A program made the translations under genes and the position numbers. A stretch of DNA of 64,000 nucleotides from Flavobacterium sp. IMCC34852 (GTDB lineage: Bacteria; Bacteroidota; Bacteroidia; Flavobacteriales; Flavobacteriaceae): contig NZ_CP121446.1 of assembly GCF_030643905.1 (NCBI RefSeq), forward strand, positions 1,674,001-1,738,000, in the 5' to 3' direction. The notes below the pieces were generated by a model. The model was not told where the DNA came from. It did not search any database and saw nothing but the letters and a program-made list of their open reading frames with translations. Shown here piece after piece: positions 37,153 to 45,968 of the stretch; within the stretch, counting starts at the first letter, position 1; each line of letters opens with the position of its first letter.

Positions 37153-38607
37153 ATGAAAAAACTTTTACTTTTATTTTTTACGGTTGCCGGTTTTGTGAGC
37201 GCTAATGCTCAAACTTCATGTGCTACAGCTGTTGCTGTTGCAGACGGAGCAACTGTAACAGTTCCGGCTATTACCGGAACAAATCAAGTGGCTTGTAACA
37301 ATGTTAACGGTGAGTTAACAACCGGAGCTTTCGGTATGTGGTATTCTTTCACAGCTACCGGGAATGGTCAAGTAACTTTGAGTTCTGATTTACCTCAGAA
37401 TGTTGCCCCAAGTAGTGATGATACCAGAGTTTCTGTTTACACAGGTTCTTGTGGATCATTAGTTTGTGTTGATGGTAACGACGATATTGACGGAACCAAT
37501 TATTTGTCAGTTTTGACATTTGATGTTACTATCGGAACTACTTACTACATTCAGTGGGACAACAGATGGTCTTCAGCAGGATTTGATTTTACGGTTGCAT
37601 TTGTTGCGGTTTCTTGTTATCCGGTAAATACTATCAACGCGCCAACTAATGTTGCTACAAACTCTATTACACTTAACTGGGCAGCTGCAACAGGTGTACC
37701 TCAAGGTTATCAAGTAGAATACGGACCATTTGGTTTTGCTCAAGGAGCTGGTACTACATTGACAACTGCAACAAACTCTATCACTATTCCTGGATTAGCT
37801 CCTTCTACTGCTTACTCTTATTATATACGTACAGATTGTGGTTTAGGAGGTTTTAGTACTTGGTCTGCTTCAAATGCTTTCACAACAGCTAAAGTTTGTC
37901 CTCAAACTGTAGGTTTTGAAACAAACCCTGAATTAGTTGGAATGTCAACTTTCGGAAATGGTGCTTATGGTTTAAGTGCTAACGCACCGGCTAATGCACA
38001 AGCAGGTAATTATTATTGGATTTTCAATACTAATGCTGCCGCAGCTTCAAACAACTGGTTGTTTACAGCTCCTTTCTCTTTACAAGCTAATGAGGCAGTG
38101 ACTATCACTTTTTGGATCAGATGTGCTACGGTTAGAAGTTTAAGACTTACTGTAGGAAACGAGGCACTTCAAGCATCACAAACTACACAACTTTGGGCTA
38201 ATGCTGCCTTGAATAATCCAACATATACACAATTTACCGCTACTTATACAGCACCTGCTACAGGTATTTATTATTTTGGATTTAATGATATTTCTACAGC
38301 TCAAGCTACAGCGACAATGCGTTTGGATTCAATCAACTTTACTTCAGTACTTGGAACAAACGATTATTTAGCTTCTAAGTTCTCTGTTTATCCAAATCCT
38401 TCTACTAACGTAGTTAATTTCTCTAACGAAGCTAATGCAGTTGTTAGTACTATTGAAATGGCTGACTTAAACGGAAGAGTTGTAAAAACAGCTGAAGTTA
38501 ATGCAGCAGATGGTCAAATTTCTATCAGTGATTTAGCCGCAGGTATTTACATGATGACTATTTCTACTGATCAAGGTGTTGCAGTAAAGAAAATTGTTAA
38601 ACAATAA
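37153..38607 (+). CDS. Secreted fibronectin type III protein with type IX sorting domain
   Basis: A 484-residue exported protein. A signal peptide (ending SANAQ) is followed by a beta-sandwich of about 130 residues rich in Thr, Ser and Gly. A fibronectin type III domain (about 155-245, with APTNVATNSITLNW) comes next, then a second jellyroll-like adhesion or carbohydrate-binding region (about 250-400). A type A T9SS sorting domain begins at FSVYPNPST. The start at 37153 leaves a normal signal peptide; the in-frame ATG at 37102 does not. A -7 match (TAAATTTG, 37116-37123) lies between the two. Confidence 0.85.
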   Translation: MKKLLLLFFTVAGFVSANAQTSCATAVAVADGATVTVPAITGTNQVACNNVNGELTTGAFGMWYSFTATGNGQVTLSSDLPQNVAPSSDDTRVSVYTGSCGSLVCVDGNDDIDGTNYLSVLTFDVTIGTTYYIQWDNRWSSAGFDFTVAFVAVSCYPVNTINAPTNVATNSITLNWAAATGVPQGYQVEYGPFGFAQGAGTTLTTATNSITIPGLAPSTAYSYYIRTDCGLGGFSTWSASNAFTTAKVCPQTVGFETNPELVGMSTFGNGAYGLSANAPANAQAGNYYWIFNTNAAAASNNWLFTAPFSLQANEAVTITFWIRCATVRSLRLTVGNEALQASQTTQLWANAALNNPTYTQFTATYTAPATGIYYFGFNDISTAQATATMRLDSINFTSVLGTNDYLASKFSVYPNPSTNVVNFSNEANAVVSTIEMADLNGRVVKTAEVNAADGQISISDLAAGIYMMTISTDQGVAVKKIVKQ

Positions 38608-38625
38608 TTTTACACTTCAATAAAC

Positions 38626-38659
38626 AAAAAACGACTAAGGAAACTTAGTCGTTTTTTTT
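38626..38659. terminator. Bidirectional terminator
   Basis: ACGACTAAG (38631-38639) and CTTAGTCGT (38644-38652) form a 9-bp stem with A and T runs outside. The stem includes the last codons and stop of the small minus-strand gene at 38645. Confidence 0.8.
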
Positions 38660-38782
38660 ATTCTTGCTATTCATCATCATGAAGACAATGCTTACTAACC
38701 CAACTATGACAAGCGCAAATACACCTATCATAATAAAAGCACCATTATCCCAAGAATACAAAGGAATGTTTAAAGAAGTCAT
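38645..38782 (-). CDS. 45-residue single-span membrane protein
   Basis: Starts MTSLNIPLYSWDNGAF, then one hydrophobic helix of about 20 residues (IMIGVFALVIVGLVSIVFMMM), and a basic tail SKNKKND. The predicted topology is N-out, C-in. The start codon is followed by well-formed coding sequence with no stops, and a -7 match (TAGTTTTG, complement of 38804-38811) lies about 20 bp upstream. The terminator stem overlaps its 3' end. It lies in an otherwise empty 236-bp gap. The function is unknown; such proteins often join membrane complexes. Confidence 0.6.
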   Translation of the reverse strand: MTSLNIPLYSWDNGAFIMIGVFALVIVGLVSIVFMMMNSKNKKND

Positions 38783-38843
38783 GATTTATCAATTAGAGTT
38801 TATCAAAACTACAATGATAAATTTAAATCCAGTATGATAATTA

Positions 38844-39266
38844 TCATGCCAAAAATTTTGCTTCAAGTTCCCGAGAAGGCATCATACATGATTCTTGCTT
38901 GCCATACCAACGGTACCTGTTCTTGGCCACGTAATCATAGATAAAATCAGAAATGAATTTGGGGAAAACAGTAAAAATTCTCAATAAACCATATATCCCG
39001 CCAAATTCTTTTATAATTCGCAAAGCGGCTTCCGATTTATAATAATAGGCTTTACCGGGTTCATATAAGACAATGCTGTCAGTATTTTTAATGTCGATAC
39101 CAATGTGTTTAATGATTTTTAATCCCAGTTCAGATTGAAGTGCCACAAATCGGAAAACATCTTTTTTATCCTGCTTTATAACAAACTGTACCGAAGCGTT
39201 GCAAAGATTGCAAACACCATCAAATAGGATGATTTTTTTGTCTTTTGGTAAGTCGGTTATTTCCAT
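38844..39266 (-). CDS. Thiol-disulfide oxidoreductase-like DCC protein (DUF393)
   Basis: A 140-residue thioredoxin-like protein with the family motif FDGVCNLC (D-x-x-C-x-x-C) near residue 16 and the segment SEAALRIIKEFGG in the middle. No signal peptide. The DCC family is thought to have thiol-redox activity, but substrates are unknown. It follows mutS2 by 26 bp on the same strand. Confidence 0.85.
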   Translation of the reverse strand: MEITDLPKDKKIILFDGVCNLCNASVQFVIKQDKKDVFRFVALQSELGLKIIKHIGIDIKNTDSIVLYEPGKAYYYKSEAALRIIKEFGGIYGLLRIFTVFPKFISDFIYDYVAKNRYRWYGKQESCMMPSRELEAKFLA

Positions 39267-39292
39267 GATTTATCTTGAATGCTGTTCAGGTT

Positions 39293-41461
39293 TTATTTAG
39301 CTTGTACAAATTCTAATTCCTCCAAACTCACTTTTGAAGTAAAAATGCCATAGTTGACCACCGCTTTGTTTTTTTCAATTTTGTCGATAGTACCAACCGA
39401 TTTTCCATCAACCATGCGAACACGGTCACCAATTTTTAAAGTCACTTTGGGTTTTTCAGCTTCTTGCTTTTGGGCTTTGATTTTCTTTTCTTTCTTTTCT
39501 TTTCGAATTTCCTCTACGATGACTTTGACTTCTTCAACCACTTTTTTCTGGATGATTTCTTTCTCTTTTTTCTCTTTGACGGTTGCTTTTTTGCGTTTGG
39601 AATTTTCAATTTCAACCAACTTTAAAAAATCACCAATCAAAACTTTCTTGTCTTTATTGTTGAAATATTTTTCCGAAATATCATCTATTTTTTGGCCTAT
39701 GTAAATCAATCGCTGATTGGCATCATACAATTCTTGGTAACGCTCCAATTTGTCTTGGATTTTAGCGTTGATGTTTTCCATCTTTTTGCTTTCCTCACGT
39801 GCCTTGATTTCTTCTTCTTTAAGCGTTAAAGATGTTTTTTCGAGCTTGGAACGCTCTTTTTGTAAAGTAGCAATGGTTTTGTCAAAGCGCACTTTTCCGC
39901 CTTCAATCTTCTTCTTAGCGCGATTGATTAGGCCATAAGGAATGCCGTTTTTCTGCGCGACTTCAAACGTGAACGAACTTCCGGCTTGGCCGAGAATTAG
40001 CTTGTACATCGGTTCCAATGATTTTTCGTCAAAAAGCATATTTGCATTTGAGGCAAAGGGCAATTCGTTAGCCAAAATTTTCAAATTTGAATAATGCGTC
40101 GTAATAATCCCGAAAGCTTCTCTATGATAAAATTCTTCGAGGAAAGTCTCCGCTAAAGCTCCGCCCAATTCGGGGTCAGAACCGGTTCCGAATTCGTCAA
40201 TCAGGAACAAGGTTTTAGCGTTGCATTTTTTCAAGAAATAATTCATATTCTTCAAGCGGTAGCTGTAGGTACTCAAGTGATTTTCTATCGATTGGTTATC
40301 GCCAATGTCCGTCAGAATTCGGTCAAACAAAAACGTCTCGCTACGTTCGTGTACCGGAATCAAAATACCGCATTGCAACATCAACTGTAACAGTCCAACA
40401 GTTTTCAACGAAATGGTTTTTCCACCGGCATTCGGTCCCGAAATCACAATAATGCGATTCTCATTTTTGAGTTCAATAGTTTGTGGAAATGTTTTTTCCT
40501 TTTTTTCTAAATTGTTCAAAAACAAAATAGGATGGAAGGCTTCTCTGAAAAACAATCGTTTTTCTTCAATGATATTCGGCAAAATGGCATTGATTTTACG
40601 AGCATATTTGGCTTTAGCCGAAACTACATCAATATCGCTGAGAAAGTCTTGGTATTCCTTCAATAAGTCAACATACGGTCGGATATCGTTGGATAATTTT
40701 TTTAGAATTTTGGTAATTTCTTCCCTTTCCTCATACTCCAAATTGCTCAATTCTCTCGAATAACGCAAAGTAGCTTCGGGTTCTATGTAAGCAATACTTC
40801 CGGTTTTGGAACTGCCCAAAATGGAGCCTTTTACTTTTCGCCGGTACATCGCTAAAACCGCTAAAACGCGTCGGTTTTCAACAAAGCTTTCTTTAATTTC
40901 ATCCAAATACCCTAAACCGTTGTACTGGCTTAAAGCCTGACCAAAACTCTGGTTGACTTTGCCGCGAACCACACTCATATCCCGACGAATATTAATCAAA
41001 TCAGGAGAAGCATTGTCTTTGATTTCACCGTATTTGTCAACCACTTCGTCAATTTTTTGGATGATGTATTTGGTATATTCTATTTGTGAAGCTTTTTCGT
41101 TAAGCTTTGGATAATAATCGTTGAATTTCTTTAAAAACATTAGCAACACATTAACTGTATCGGAAAGCGTTGCTATCTTTCTAAAGCTGCCGACTTCCAA
41201 AAAACTGTCTTCTATGGCTAAGAATTTAATATCGTTAGTAATGTTTTCAAATCCATGGTTTGGGATAGCGTTGTTGTTGGTAAAAGACGATAAGTATTCC
41301 GAGGTTTGTAACAGCGCGTTCATCAAGGTTTCCTTGCTTTTAAAAGGAACAATTGCTATTGCTTTTTGTTTCCCGATTTCTGTATTGCATCGCTCTGAAA
41401 TGGTTTGCAAAACGGTGTTAAATTCTAAATCTTTTAAGGTTTTATCTGTAATCGATATCAT
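39293..41461 (-). CDS. mutS2: MutS2-type ATPase without Smr domain
   Basis: A 722-residue protein with the MutS core (lever and clamp helices, about 1-300) and the ABC-type ATPase: Walker A SGPNAGGKT near 342, then LIDEFGTGSDPELGG. A long coiled coil (about 510-640) and a KOW-like segment (GDRVRMVDG) end the protein. Bacillus MutS2 continues with a Smr nuclease domain of about 80 residues; here the protein stops after the KOW part and the DCC gene follows 26 bp later. Likely roles are suppression of recombination or rescue of collided ribosomes, both described for MutS2. It is not the mismatch-repair MutS. Confidence 0.88.
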   Translation of the reverse strand: MISITDKTLKDLEFNTVLQTISERCNTEIGKQKAIAIVPFKSKETLMNALLQTSEYLSSFTNNNAIPNHGFENITNDIKFLAIEDSFLEVGSFRKIATLSDTVNVLLMFLKKFNDYYPKLNEKASQIEYTKYIIQKIDEVVDKYGEIKDNASPDLINIRRDMSVVRGKVNQSFGQALSQYNGLGYLDEIKESFVENRRVLAVLAMYRRKVKGSILGSSKTGSIAYIEPEATLRYSRELSNLEYEEREEITKILKKLSNDIRPYVDLLKEYQDFLSDIDVVSAKAKYARKINAILPNIIEEKRLFFREAFHPILFLNNLEKKEKTFPQTIELKNENRIIVISGPNAGGKTISLKTVGLLQLMLQCGILIPVHERSETFLFDRILTDIGDNQSIENHLSTYSYRLKNMNYFLKKCNAKTLFLIDEFGTGSDPELGGALAETFLEEFYHREAFGIITTHYSNLKILANELPFASNANMLFDEKSLEPMYKLILGQAGSSFTFEVAQKNGIPYGLINRAKKKIEGGKVRFDKTIATLQKERSKLEKTSLTLKEEEIKAREESKKMENINAKIQDKLERYQELYDANQRLIYIGQKIDDISEKYFNNKDKKVLIGDFLKLVEIENSKRKKATVKEKKEKEIIQKKVVEEVKVIVEEIRKEKKEKKIKAQKQEAEKPKVTLKIGDRVRMVDGKSVGTIDKIEKNKAVVNYGIFTSKVSLEELEFVQAK

Positions 41462-41545
41462 GCTATCAGTGTCTTTGGTTCAAAGTTACAAAGGATAAAA
41501 TCCATATTGCAACAGAAAATACTATTTTTGGTAAAATTTTATGAG

Positions 41546-42211
41546 ATGTTAATCCAAATGAATTCTTCTTGGCACCATCAACTTACCGATGAGTTCGAAA
41601 AGCCCTATTTTGAAAAGCTTACTACTTTCGTAGAAAGAGAATATGCCACTCATAAATGTTTTCCTCAGTCTAGTCAAATCTTTGCGGCTTTCAACCATTG
41701 CTCGTTTGATAATGTTAAAGTAGTCATCATCGGTCAAGATCCGTATCACGGTTTAGGGCAAGCCAATGGTTTGTGTTTTTCTGTAAATGACGGTGTCGCT
41801 TTTCCGCCTTCTTTGGTTAATATTTTTAAAGAAATTCAAACCGATTTAGGGTTGCCTATTCCTATTTCAGGAAATTTAGAGCGTTGGGCTGATCAAGGAG
41901 TTTTGTTGCTAAATGCCACTTTAACCGTTCGCGAAAGTGAAGCCGGAAGCCATCAAAATCAGGGTTGGGAAACTTTTACGGATGCTGTAATTCAAAAAAT
42001 TTCGGAGTCCAAAGAAAAGGTGGTTTTTCTACTTTGGGGTGGATTTGCCAAAAAGAAAGGAGCCAAAATTAATCGTGCCAAACACTACGTCCTAGAAACC
42101 GGTCATCCATCTCCATTAAGTGCCAATCGCGGATTGTGGTTTGGAAATAAGCATTTCAGTAAAACCAACGCTTTTTTAAAAAGTATCGGCAGCGAAGAAA
42201 TTCAATGGTAA
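41546..42211 (+). CDS. ung: Uracil-DNA glycosylase, family 1
   Basis: A 221-residue UNG enzyme that excises uracil from DNA. Signatures are the water-activating GQDPYHG, the uracil pocket around LLLNATLTVR, and the minor-groove loop HPSPLSANRG. The frame is open to a TTG at 41507, but the ATG at 41546 (or the one at 41558) gives the standard N terminus. Its stop touches the stop of the convergent lipoprotein gene, leaving no space for a terminator. Confidence 0.93.
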   Translation: MLIQMNSSWHHQLTDEFEKPYFEKLTTFVEREYATHKCFPQSSQIFAAFNHCSFDNVKVVIIGQDPYHGLGQANGLCFSVNDGVAFPPSLVNIFKEIQTDLGLPIPISGNLERWADQGVLLLNATLTVRESEAGSHQNQGWETFTDAVIQKISESKEKVVFLLWGGFAKKKGAKINRAKHYVLETGHPSPLSANRGLWFGNKHFSKTNAFLKSIGSEEIQW

Positions 42212-42802
42212 CTAGTTTACGTTAAAATAAAAGTAACCATTGCTGTCAAGATTTGACACGGCGGCATTGATGTTAACCACAAGGTTTTTGGCCGAACTTT
42301 GAGAAATCAATTCCACACTGTTAGTTGACGAACTGTTGTATCCAAAAGACAAGCGATAATTTCCGGCGGTTAATAAAGGGAAACCTACGTCATAGCGGTA
42401 ATATTCCTCAACGGTATTGTATTCGCCTAAAGCATAAACATACGCGCCATTTTGAGCTTCTCCTGAAATAATATCAAGTTGGCTGTCGTTTACCGTTACA
42501 ACTTCCCAATCGGTTGTGTTTATTTTGCGTTCGATGACATAAGAAAAAGCAAAGGCTGTTGCATTTCCGGAGGTTTTGTAAATGTCTAATAAATTGCTTT
42601 GTCCGGGTTCCGTGAGGTATCTCGGAATAGCGGCTTCCACATAAAGAAAATCTCCCACTGCGTAGTTTGTTTGGGCAGGAAAGGTGACAATGTTATTACC
42701 GGCTTCTACATATATAGTTTTGTAAAAAGTATCGTCATTGGTGTCACAATGGGTAAATAAAGTAGCCACAAAAAGTAAGGCGATGTATGATAGTTTTTTC
42801 AT
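42212..42802 (-). CDS. Hypothetical lipoprotein
   Basis: A 196-residue protein whose signal peptide ends in a cysteine (FTHCDTN, Cys19). The mature part is beta-rich, with no family recognised. An Asn-Asp-Asp run after the cysteine may direct it to the outer membrane surface. It follows the barrel protein gene by 10 bp and is probably its partner or simply co-expressed. Confidence 0.75.
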   Translation of the reverse strand: MKKLSYIALLFVATLFTHCDTNDDTFYKTIYVEAGNNIVTFPAQTNYAVGDFLYVEAAIPRYLTEPGQSNLLDIYKTSGNATAFAFSYVIERKINTTDWEVVTVNDSQLDIISGEAQNGAYVYALGEYNTVEEYYRYDVGFPLLTAGNYRLSFGYNSSSTNSVELISQSSAKNLVVNINAAVSNLDSNGYFYFNVN

Positions 42803-42812
42803 TTTCTTCGAA

Positions 42813-43382
42813 TTAAAATCGGTAACCTAAATTAAATCCCACTCTGGAAATCACATCCGGACTCTGATCACGATTAGTCAAATTTGAACCAAATCCGGCT
42901 AAAAACTCTAGGACAAAAGCCTCTTTGATATACATTTTATAGCCTAAGCCACCGCCCAAACCGAAGTCGCTGTATTTGGATTTTTCGGTAGTATAGTAAC
43001 CATTCCCGTTATCGTCAGTCATCCGAACAATTTCTTTGAAGTCGCCGCTGTTGTAAGACCCGAAAACTTCAGCAAAATAGAAGCTCTTTTTTCCTTTTGA
43101 CAGTTGGTATCTTACATAGGGATTGAATTCAAATTTGGGAACATTGTTGCGATATCCTCTGTCGAAATCGTCATTCAATTGGTTGCTGTCTGAAAAATTA
43201 ACGTTGAAGCCGGTAGAAAAATTACCGCCGAAAAAACGTTCATAACTCAAACTGGCTTTTTGCCATACCAAGGCTGATAGCAAATCAACGCGGAATTCAT
43301 TTTTTTTATGGTCTAAAGGAGATGTTTCCTGCGCTTGCAAGGCCAAAGAAAACAGCAGAAAGAGACTTAGCAATTTTTTCAT
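42813..43382 (-). CDS. Outer-membrane beta-barrel protein (DUF3575-like)
   Basis: A 189-residue protein with a signal peptide (cleavage near LQAQ), then alternating hydrophobic strands ending in an aromatic (GYRF), as expected of an outer-membrane barrel. Segments such as KFEFNPYVRYQL and GLGGGLGYKMYI resemble the DUF3575 porin-like family; I am not certain of the assignment. It lies upstream of the lipoprotein gene. The start at 43382 is preferred over 43391 for signal-peptide fit. Confidence 0.75.
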   Translation of the reverse strand: MKKLLSLFLLFSLALQAQETSPLDHKKNEFRVDLLSALVWQKASLSYERFFGGNFSTGFNVNFSDSNQLNDDFDRGYRNNVPKFEFNPYVRYQLSKGKKSFYFAEVFGSYNSGDFKEIVRMTDDNGNGYYTTEKSKYSDFGLGGGLGYKMYIKEAFVLEFLAGFGSNLTNRDQSPDVISRVGFNLGYRF

Positions 43383-43448
43383 CTGGGTCATTTTATTGGT
43401 AACGAATATAGTAAATAAAATTTTTAGTAATTGTTAATTGAAAAAGAA

Positions 43449-44381
43449 TTATTCTAAAGTCAAAGCACCCAAAATCTCTTCATTCATAAACGGTCCGCCC
43501 GGGTATTTGGCTGTATAATCAAGATTGAGCCAAATGTTTCCGCGCTCATCTATATGGTAATTGATGGGTTTGTTTTTACTCTCTAACGGAAAGAGTGTTT
43601 TTTTGATAACGTAATTAATTTTCTCCAAATCTTTTTGGGTACCGATGAATATTTCGGGATAAATATGGCCTTTGGTGTGAATTAACCGAACCGTTCCGCC
43701 AATAGATTTTATACAGGCCGCCATAAAAATGGAATGGTCATCGCAATCGCCCGAAAGATATTGCAGTGACTCAGTGGCTTTGGCAATATAATCATGACCT
43801 TTAGGATCACTAACATAATACCAACGGCTGTTGATTTCTTTGAAAACTGCAAAAGATTGTATCAGCGTGAAATAATCATTGTATCCTTTGACATTTTTAA
43901 AATGCTTTGAAGTGGCCATGATGGCAAAGTTTCTGATTTTAGGGTTTTGATATTCAATGGCATCAATGATTTTACTTTTGTTGGGAAAAGGCAAAAGTTT
44001 AGAAATGATGATGTCTTGCGGATAAGGATCGTCATTCATGGTATATATCATAGAGCGATAATCTTCATATACTTTTTCAAATCCGTATTTACCCGAAAGT
44101 GTTCCGTATGAGAGGACAATGAAATAGAGAATAACAGATATCAAAGTAACCCTTCTCATGGCTCTTAAAATCAATTGTATAATCAAAAGGATTAGAAGAA
44201 AAAGTACAATTCTGTCAATGTGGAAAAGCCAATCTAATGTGGCCAAATTGTGATGCGTAATGATAAAGATGGGAATGGTTATCAGGACGTTCAAGATAAA
44301 AATGATAATCATGTCCCAAGGACTTTTTATCCTGAATTTTTCTTGAAGTTGCTGATAAGTAAGATTGCCTAATTTTATCAT
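43449..44381 (-). CDS. Membrane-anchored transglutaminase-like cysteine protein
   Basis: A 310-residue protein with two or three membrane spans in the first 110 residues, then a transglutaminase-like domain. The catalytic Cys lies in SGDCDDHSIF, followed by TVRLIHTKGHIYPEIF with the expected His and an acidic third residue later. It is probably a membrane-bound protease or amidase-like enzyme facing the periplasm. It is 16 bp after the binding-protein gene on the same strand. Confidence 0.8.
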   Translation of the reverse strand: MIKLGNLTYQQLQEKFRIKSPWDMIIIFILNVLITIPIFIITHHNLATLDWLFHIDRIVLFLLILLIIQLILRAMRRVTLISVILYFIVLSYGTLSGKYGFEKVYEDYRSMIYTMNDDPYPQDIIISKLLPFPNKSKIIDAIEYQNPKIRNFAIMATSKHFKNVKGYNDYFTLIQSFAVFKEINSRWYYVSDPKGHDYIAKATESLQYLSGDCDDHSIFMAACIKSIGGTVRLIHTKGHIYPEIFIGTQKDLEKINYVIKKTLFPLESKNKPINYHIDERGNIWLNLDYTAKYPGGPFMNEEILGALTLE

Positions 44382-44397
44382 ATTGCCATTGTAAAAG

Positions 44398-45249
44398 CTA
44401 AACGGCTTTTACGATTTCAGCAAAAGTACCTTTTTTATCGATAATTTTGAGGTCAAACAATTGATTTTGAATTTTGTTTAACACTTTTTCTTCTAAGGGT
44501 TTTTGCGACCATTTGGTAAGTGATAACCACAATTGGATGTCTTCTGTTTTTTGATGGTATTTGGAAGCTAAAGTCCTATCTATACTGGGAATGTCTTTGA
44601 ACTCCACAGTGGTATTATTGATGATTTCCAGCAGTAATGCCAATGTTGGGCTATTTTTTTCTATAAACTCGTTTCTTACAGCAATTACAAAACAAGGCCA
44701 AGGTGTCGGGCAATCGGCTACGCGGCGAAAAGTTCCTTTGTCTACTAAAGGTTGGGTCATAAAACGTTCCCACATGAAATAGTCAGCAGTACCATTGGTC
44801 AAGGCTTCCACTGCGCCGTCGATAGTGTTTACGATTTCAAATTGCAGTTGCTCTGTATTCCAATTTTGGTTTTGCGCATTGACATAAGCCATCAAATGCG
44901 AACCCGAACCATAGCGTGAAATGGCAGCTTTGGTGTTTTCTAAATCGGCTAAAGTTTGGTAGGAAGAGTTGGTGCCAACATGTATTCCCCAAATCAACGG
45001 ACTGTCAACATACACTTGAACAATCGAACTCGGGTTTCCGCCGACAATGTCTTTTACGATACCTTCAGTTAAAATAACCGCTATATCAGTTTCACCATCG
45101 CGCAACATTTGACACATTTTGCCGGTGCCTTCGGGGACATCGGTCCATTGTAAATTGATGCCGACTTCTTCAAACTCGCCATTTTCTATACACAAATGCC
45201 AAGGTAAATTAAAATGTTCCGGTACGCCGGCTATTTTTACGGTTTTCAT
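44398..45249 (-). CDS. Orphan periplasmic-binding-protein-like domain without signal peptide
   Basis: A 283-residue protein with the fold of NMT1/THI5 or SsuA-type substrate-binding proteins: an N-terminal KIAGVPEHFNLPWH start, a central SRYGSGSHLMAY and a TADYFMWE segment. It has no signal peptide or lipobox, and no ABC permease or ATPase genes lie beside it. It may be a cytosolic enzyme or sensor derived from such proteins. It could also be a thiamin-precursor-type enzyme, but the THI5 catalytic histidine/cysteine set is not evident. It is probably read together with the transglutaminase-like gene. Confidence 0.72.
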   Translation of the reverse strand: MKTVKIAGVPEHFNLPWHLCIENGEFEEVGINLQWTDVPEGTGKMCQMLRDGETDIAVILTEGIVKDIVGGNPSSIVQVYVDSPLIWGIHVGTNSSYQTLADLENTKAAISRYGSGSHLMAYVNAQNQNWNTEQLQFEIVNTIDGAVEALTNGTADYFMWERFMTQPLVDKGTFRRVADCPTPWPCFVIAVRNEFIEKNSPTLALLLEIINNTTVEFKDIPSIDRTLASKYHQKTEDIQLWLSLTKWSQKPLEEKVLNKIQNQLFDLKIIDKKGTFAEIVKAV

Positions 45250-45281
45250 TTAGATTGTTAGATTTTTAGATTATTAGATAG
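45250..45281. repeat. TTAGATT heptamer run
   Basis: TTAGATTGTTAGATTTTTAG and similar copies form a short direct repeat just upstream of the binding-protein gene on the minus strand. It is low-complexity, with no evident function. Confidence 0.45.
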
Positions 45282-45349
45282 AACTTTATTCTTAATTGAT
45301 GGCTTCTAACTGTCTAAAGCGAAGCGTATCTATAGCCCAAAGGGCGTTT

Positions 45350-45892
45350 CTATCGATCTGCGATAGCAGGGTTTTCCATTTGCCACCATTTCCATATCAC
45401 GCCGTCTTTGTCGGGATAGTTTTCCATTAATTTCATGCCTACTTTTTCCAAAATATGGTTTGATGCACCGTTTTCTGAGTGCGTATAAGCGTTCATTTTG
45501 TCGATGTTCATTTGGTTAAAACCATACTCCAGCCAAGCAACAGAAGCTTCGGTCGCGTAACCTTTGTTCCAAAATTTCTCGTTTAAGCGATAGCCGTAAT
45601 CGTAGAAATGAGTGTTGCCGTTTTCGATGTGGTCGTCTACATATTTGATCCCTGTCCAGCCAATAAATTCTCCGGTTTCTTTGATAATGGTGGCAAAACG
45701 CCCGATGTTGTTTTTTTCGTACTGACTGCGAACATAGTCGATGACTTTGATGATTTCTTCGATTTGTTTGGCCGGAGTTTGCCAGAGGTATTTGTGCACT
45801 TCGGGATTACTATCCATAGCAAACATGTCCTCGGCATCGGTTAGTTCGAGCGGACGGAGTAAAAGTCGGTTGGTTTCTAGTAGTAAATCCAT
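45350..45892 (-). CDS. GNAT N-acetyltransferase, RimJ/RimL type
   Basis: A 180-residue acetyltransferase. The start LLLETNRLLLRPL is typical of RimJ/RimL-like GNATs. The acetyl-CoA site is YRLNEKFWNKGYATEA, and ENGASNHILEKVGM marks the C-terminal half. Substrates could be a protein N terminus, a free amino acid or a small amine; it cannot be assigned. No signal peptide. Confidence 0.85.
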   Translation of the reverse strand: MDLLLETNRLLLRPLELTDAEDMFAMDSNPEVHKYLWQTPAKQIEEIIKVIDYVRSQYEKNNIGRFATIIKETGEFIGWTGIKYVDDHIENGNTHFYDYGYRLNEKFWNKGYATEASVAWLEYGFNQMNIDKMNAYTHSENGASNHILEKVGMKLMENYPDKDGVIWKWWQMENPAIADR

Positions 45893-45898
45893 ATTTTC

Positions 45899-45964
45899 TA
45901 ATTAGCCCCGATAGAAGTGGAAATCCTCGAAGAGATTGCAACGAATAGCGGGAAATAGCTCCTA
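45899..45964. repeat. Structured intergenic element, possible flavobacterial repeat
   Basis: The 66-bp segment begins AGCCCCGATAG and ends ATAGCGGGAAATAGCTCC. CCCG can pair with CGGG and AGC with GCT across a 5-nt bulge, with a small CTC-GAA-GAG hairpin inside. It fills the GNAT/phosphorylase gap. I recall similar end sequences with a variable middle in other flavobacterial intergenic regions, but this could not be checked. Confidence 0.4.
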
Positions 45965-45968
45965 AAAT

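Noticed and set aside
40305..40763. 152-codon antisense ORF inside mutS2
   Set aside because: It mirrors the conserved ATPase core and has no independent signals.
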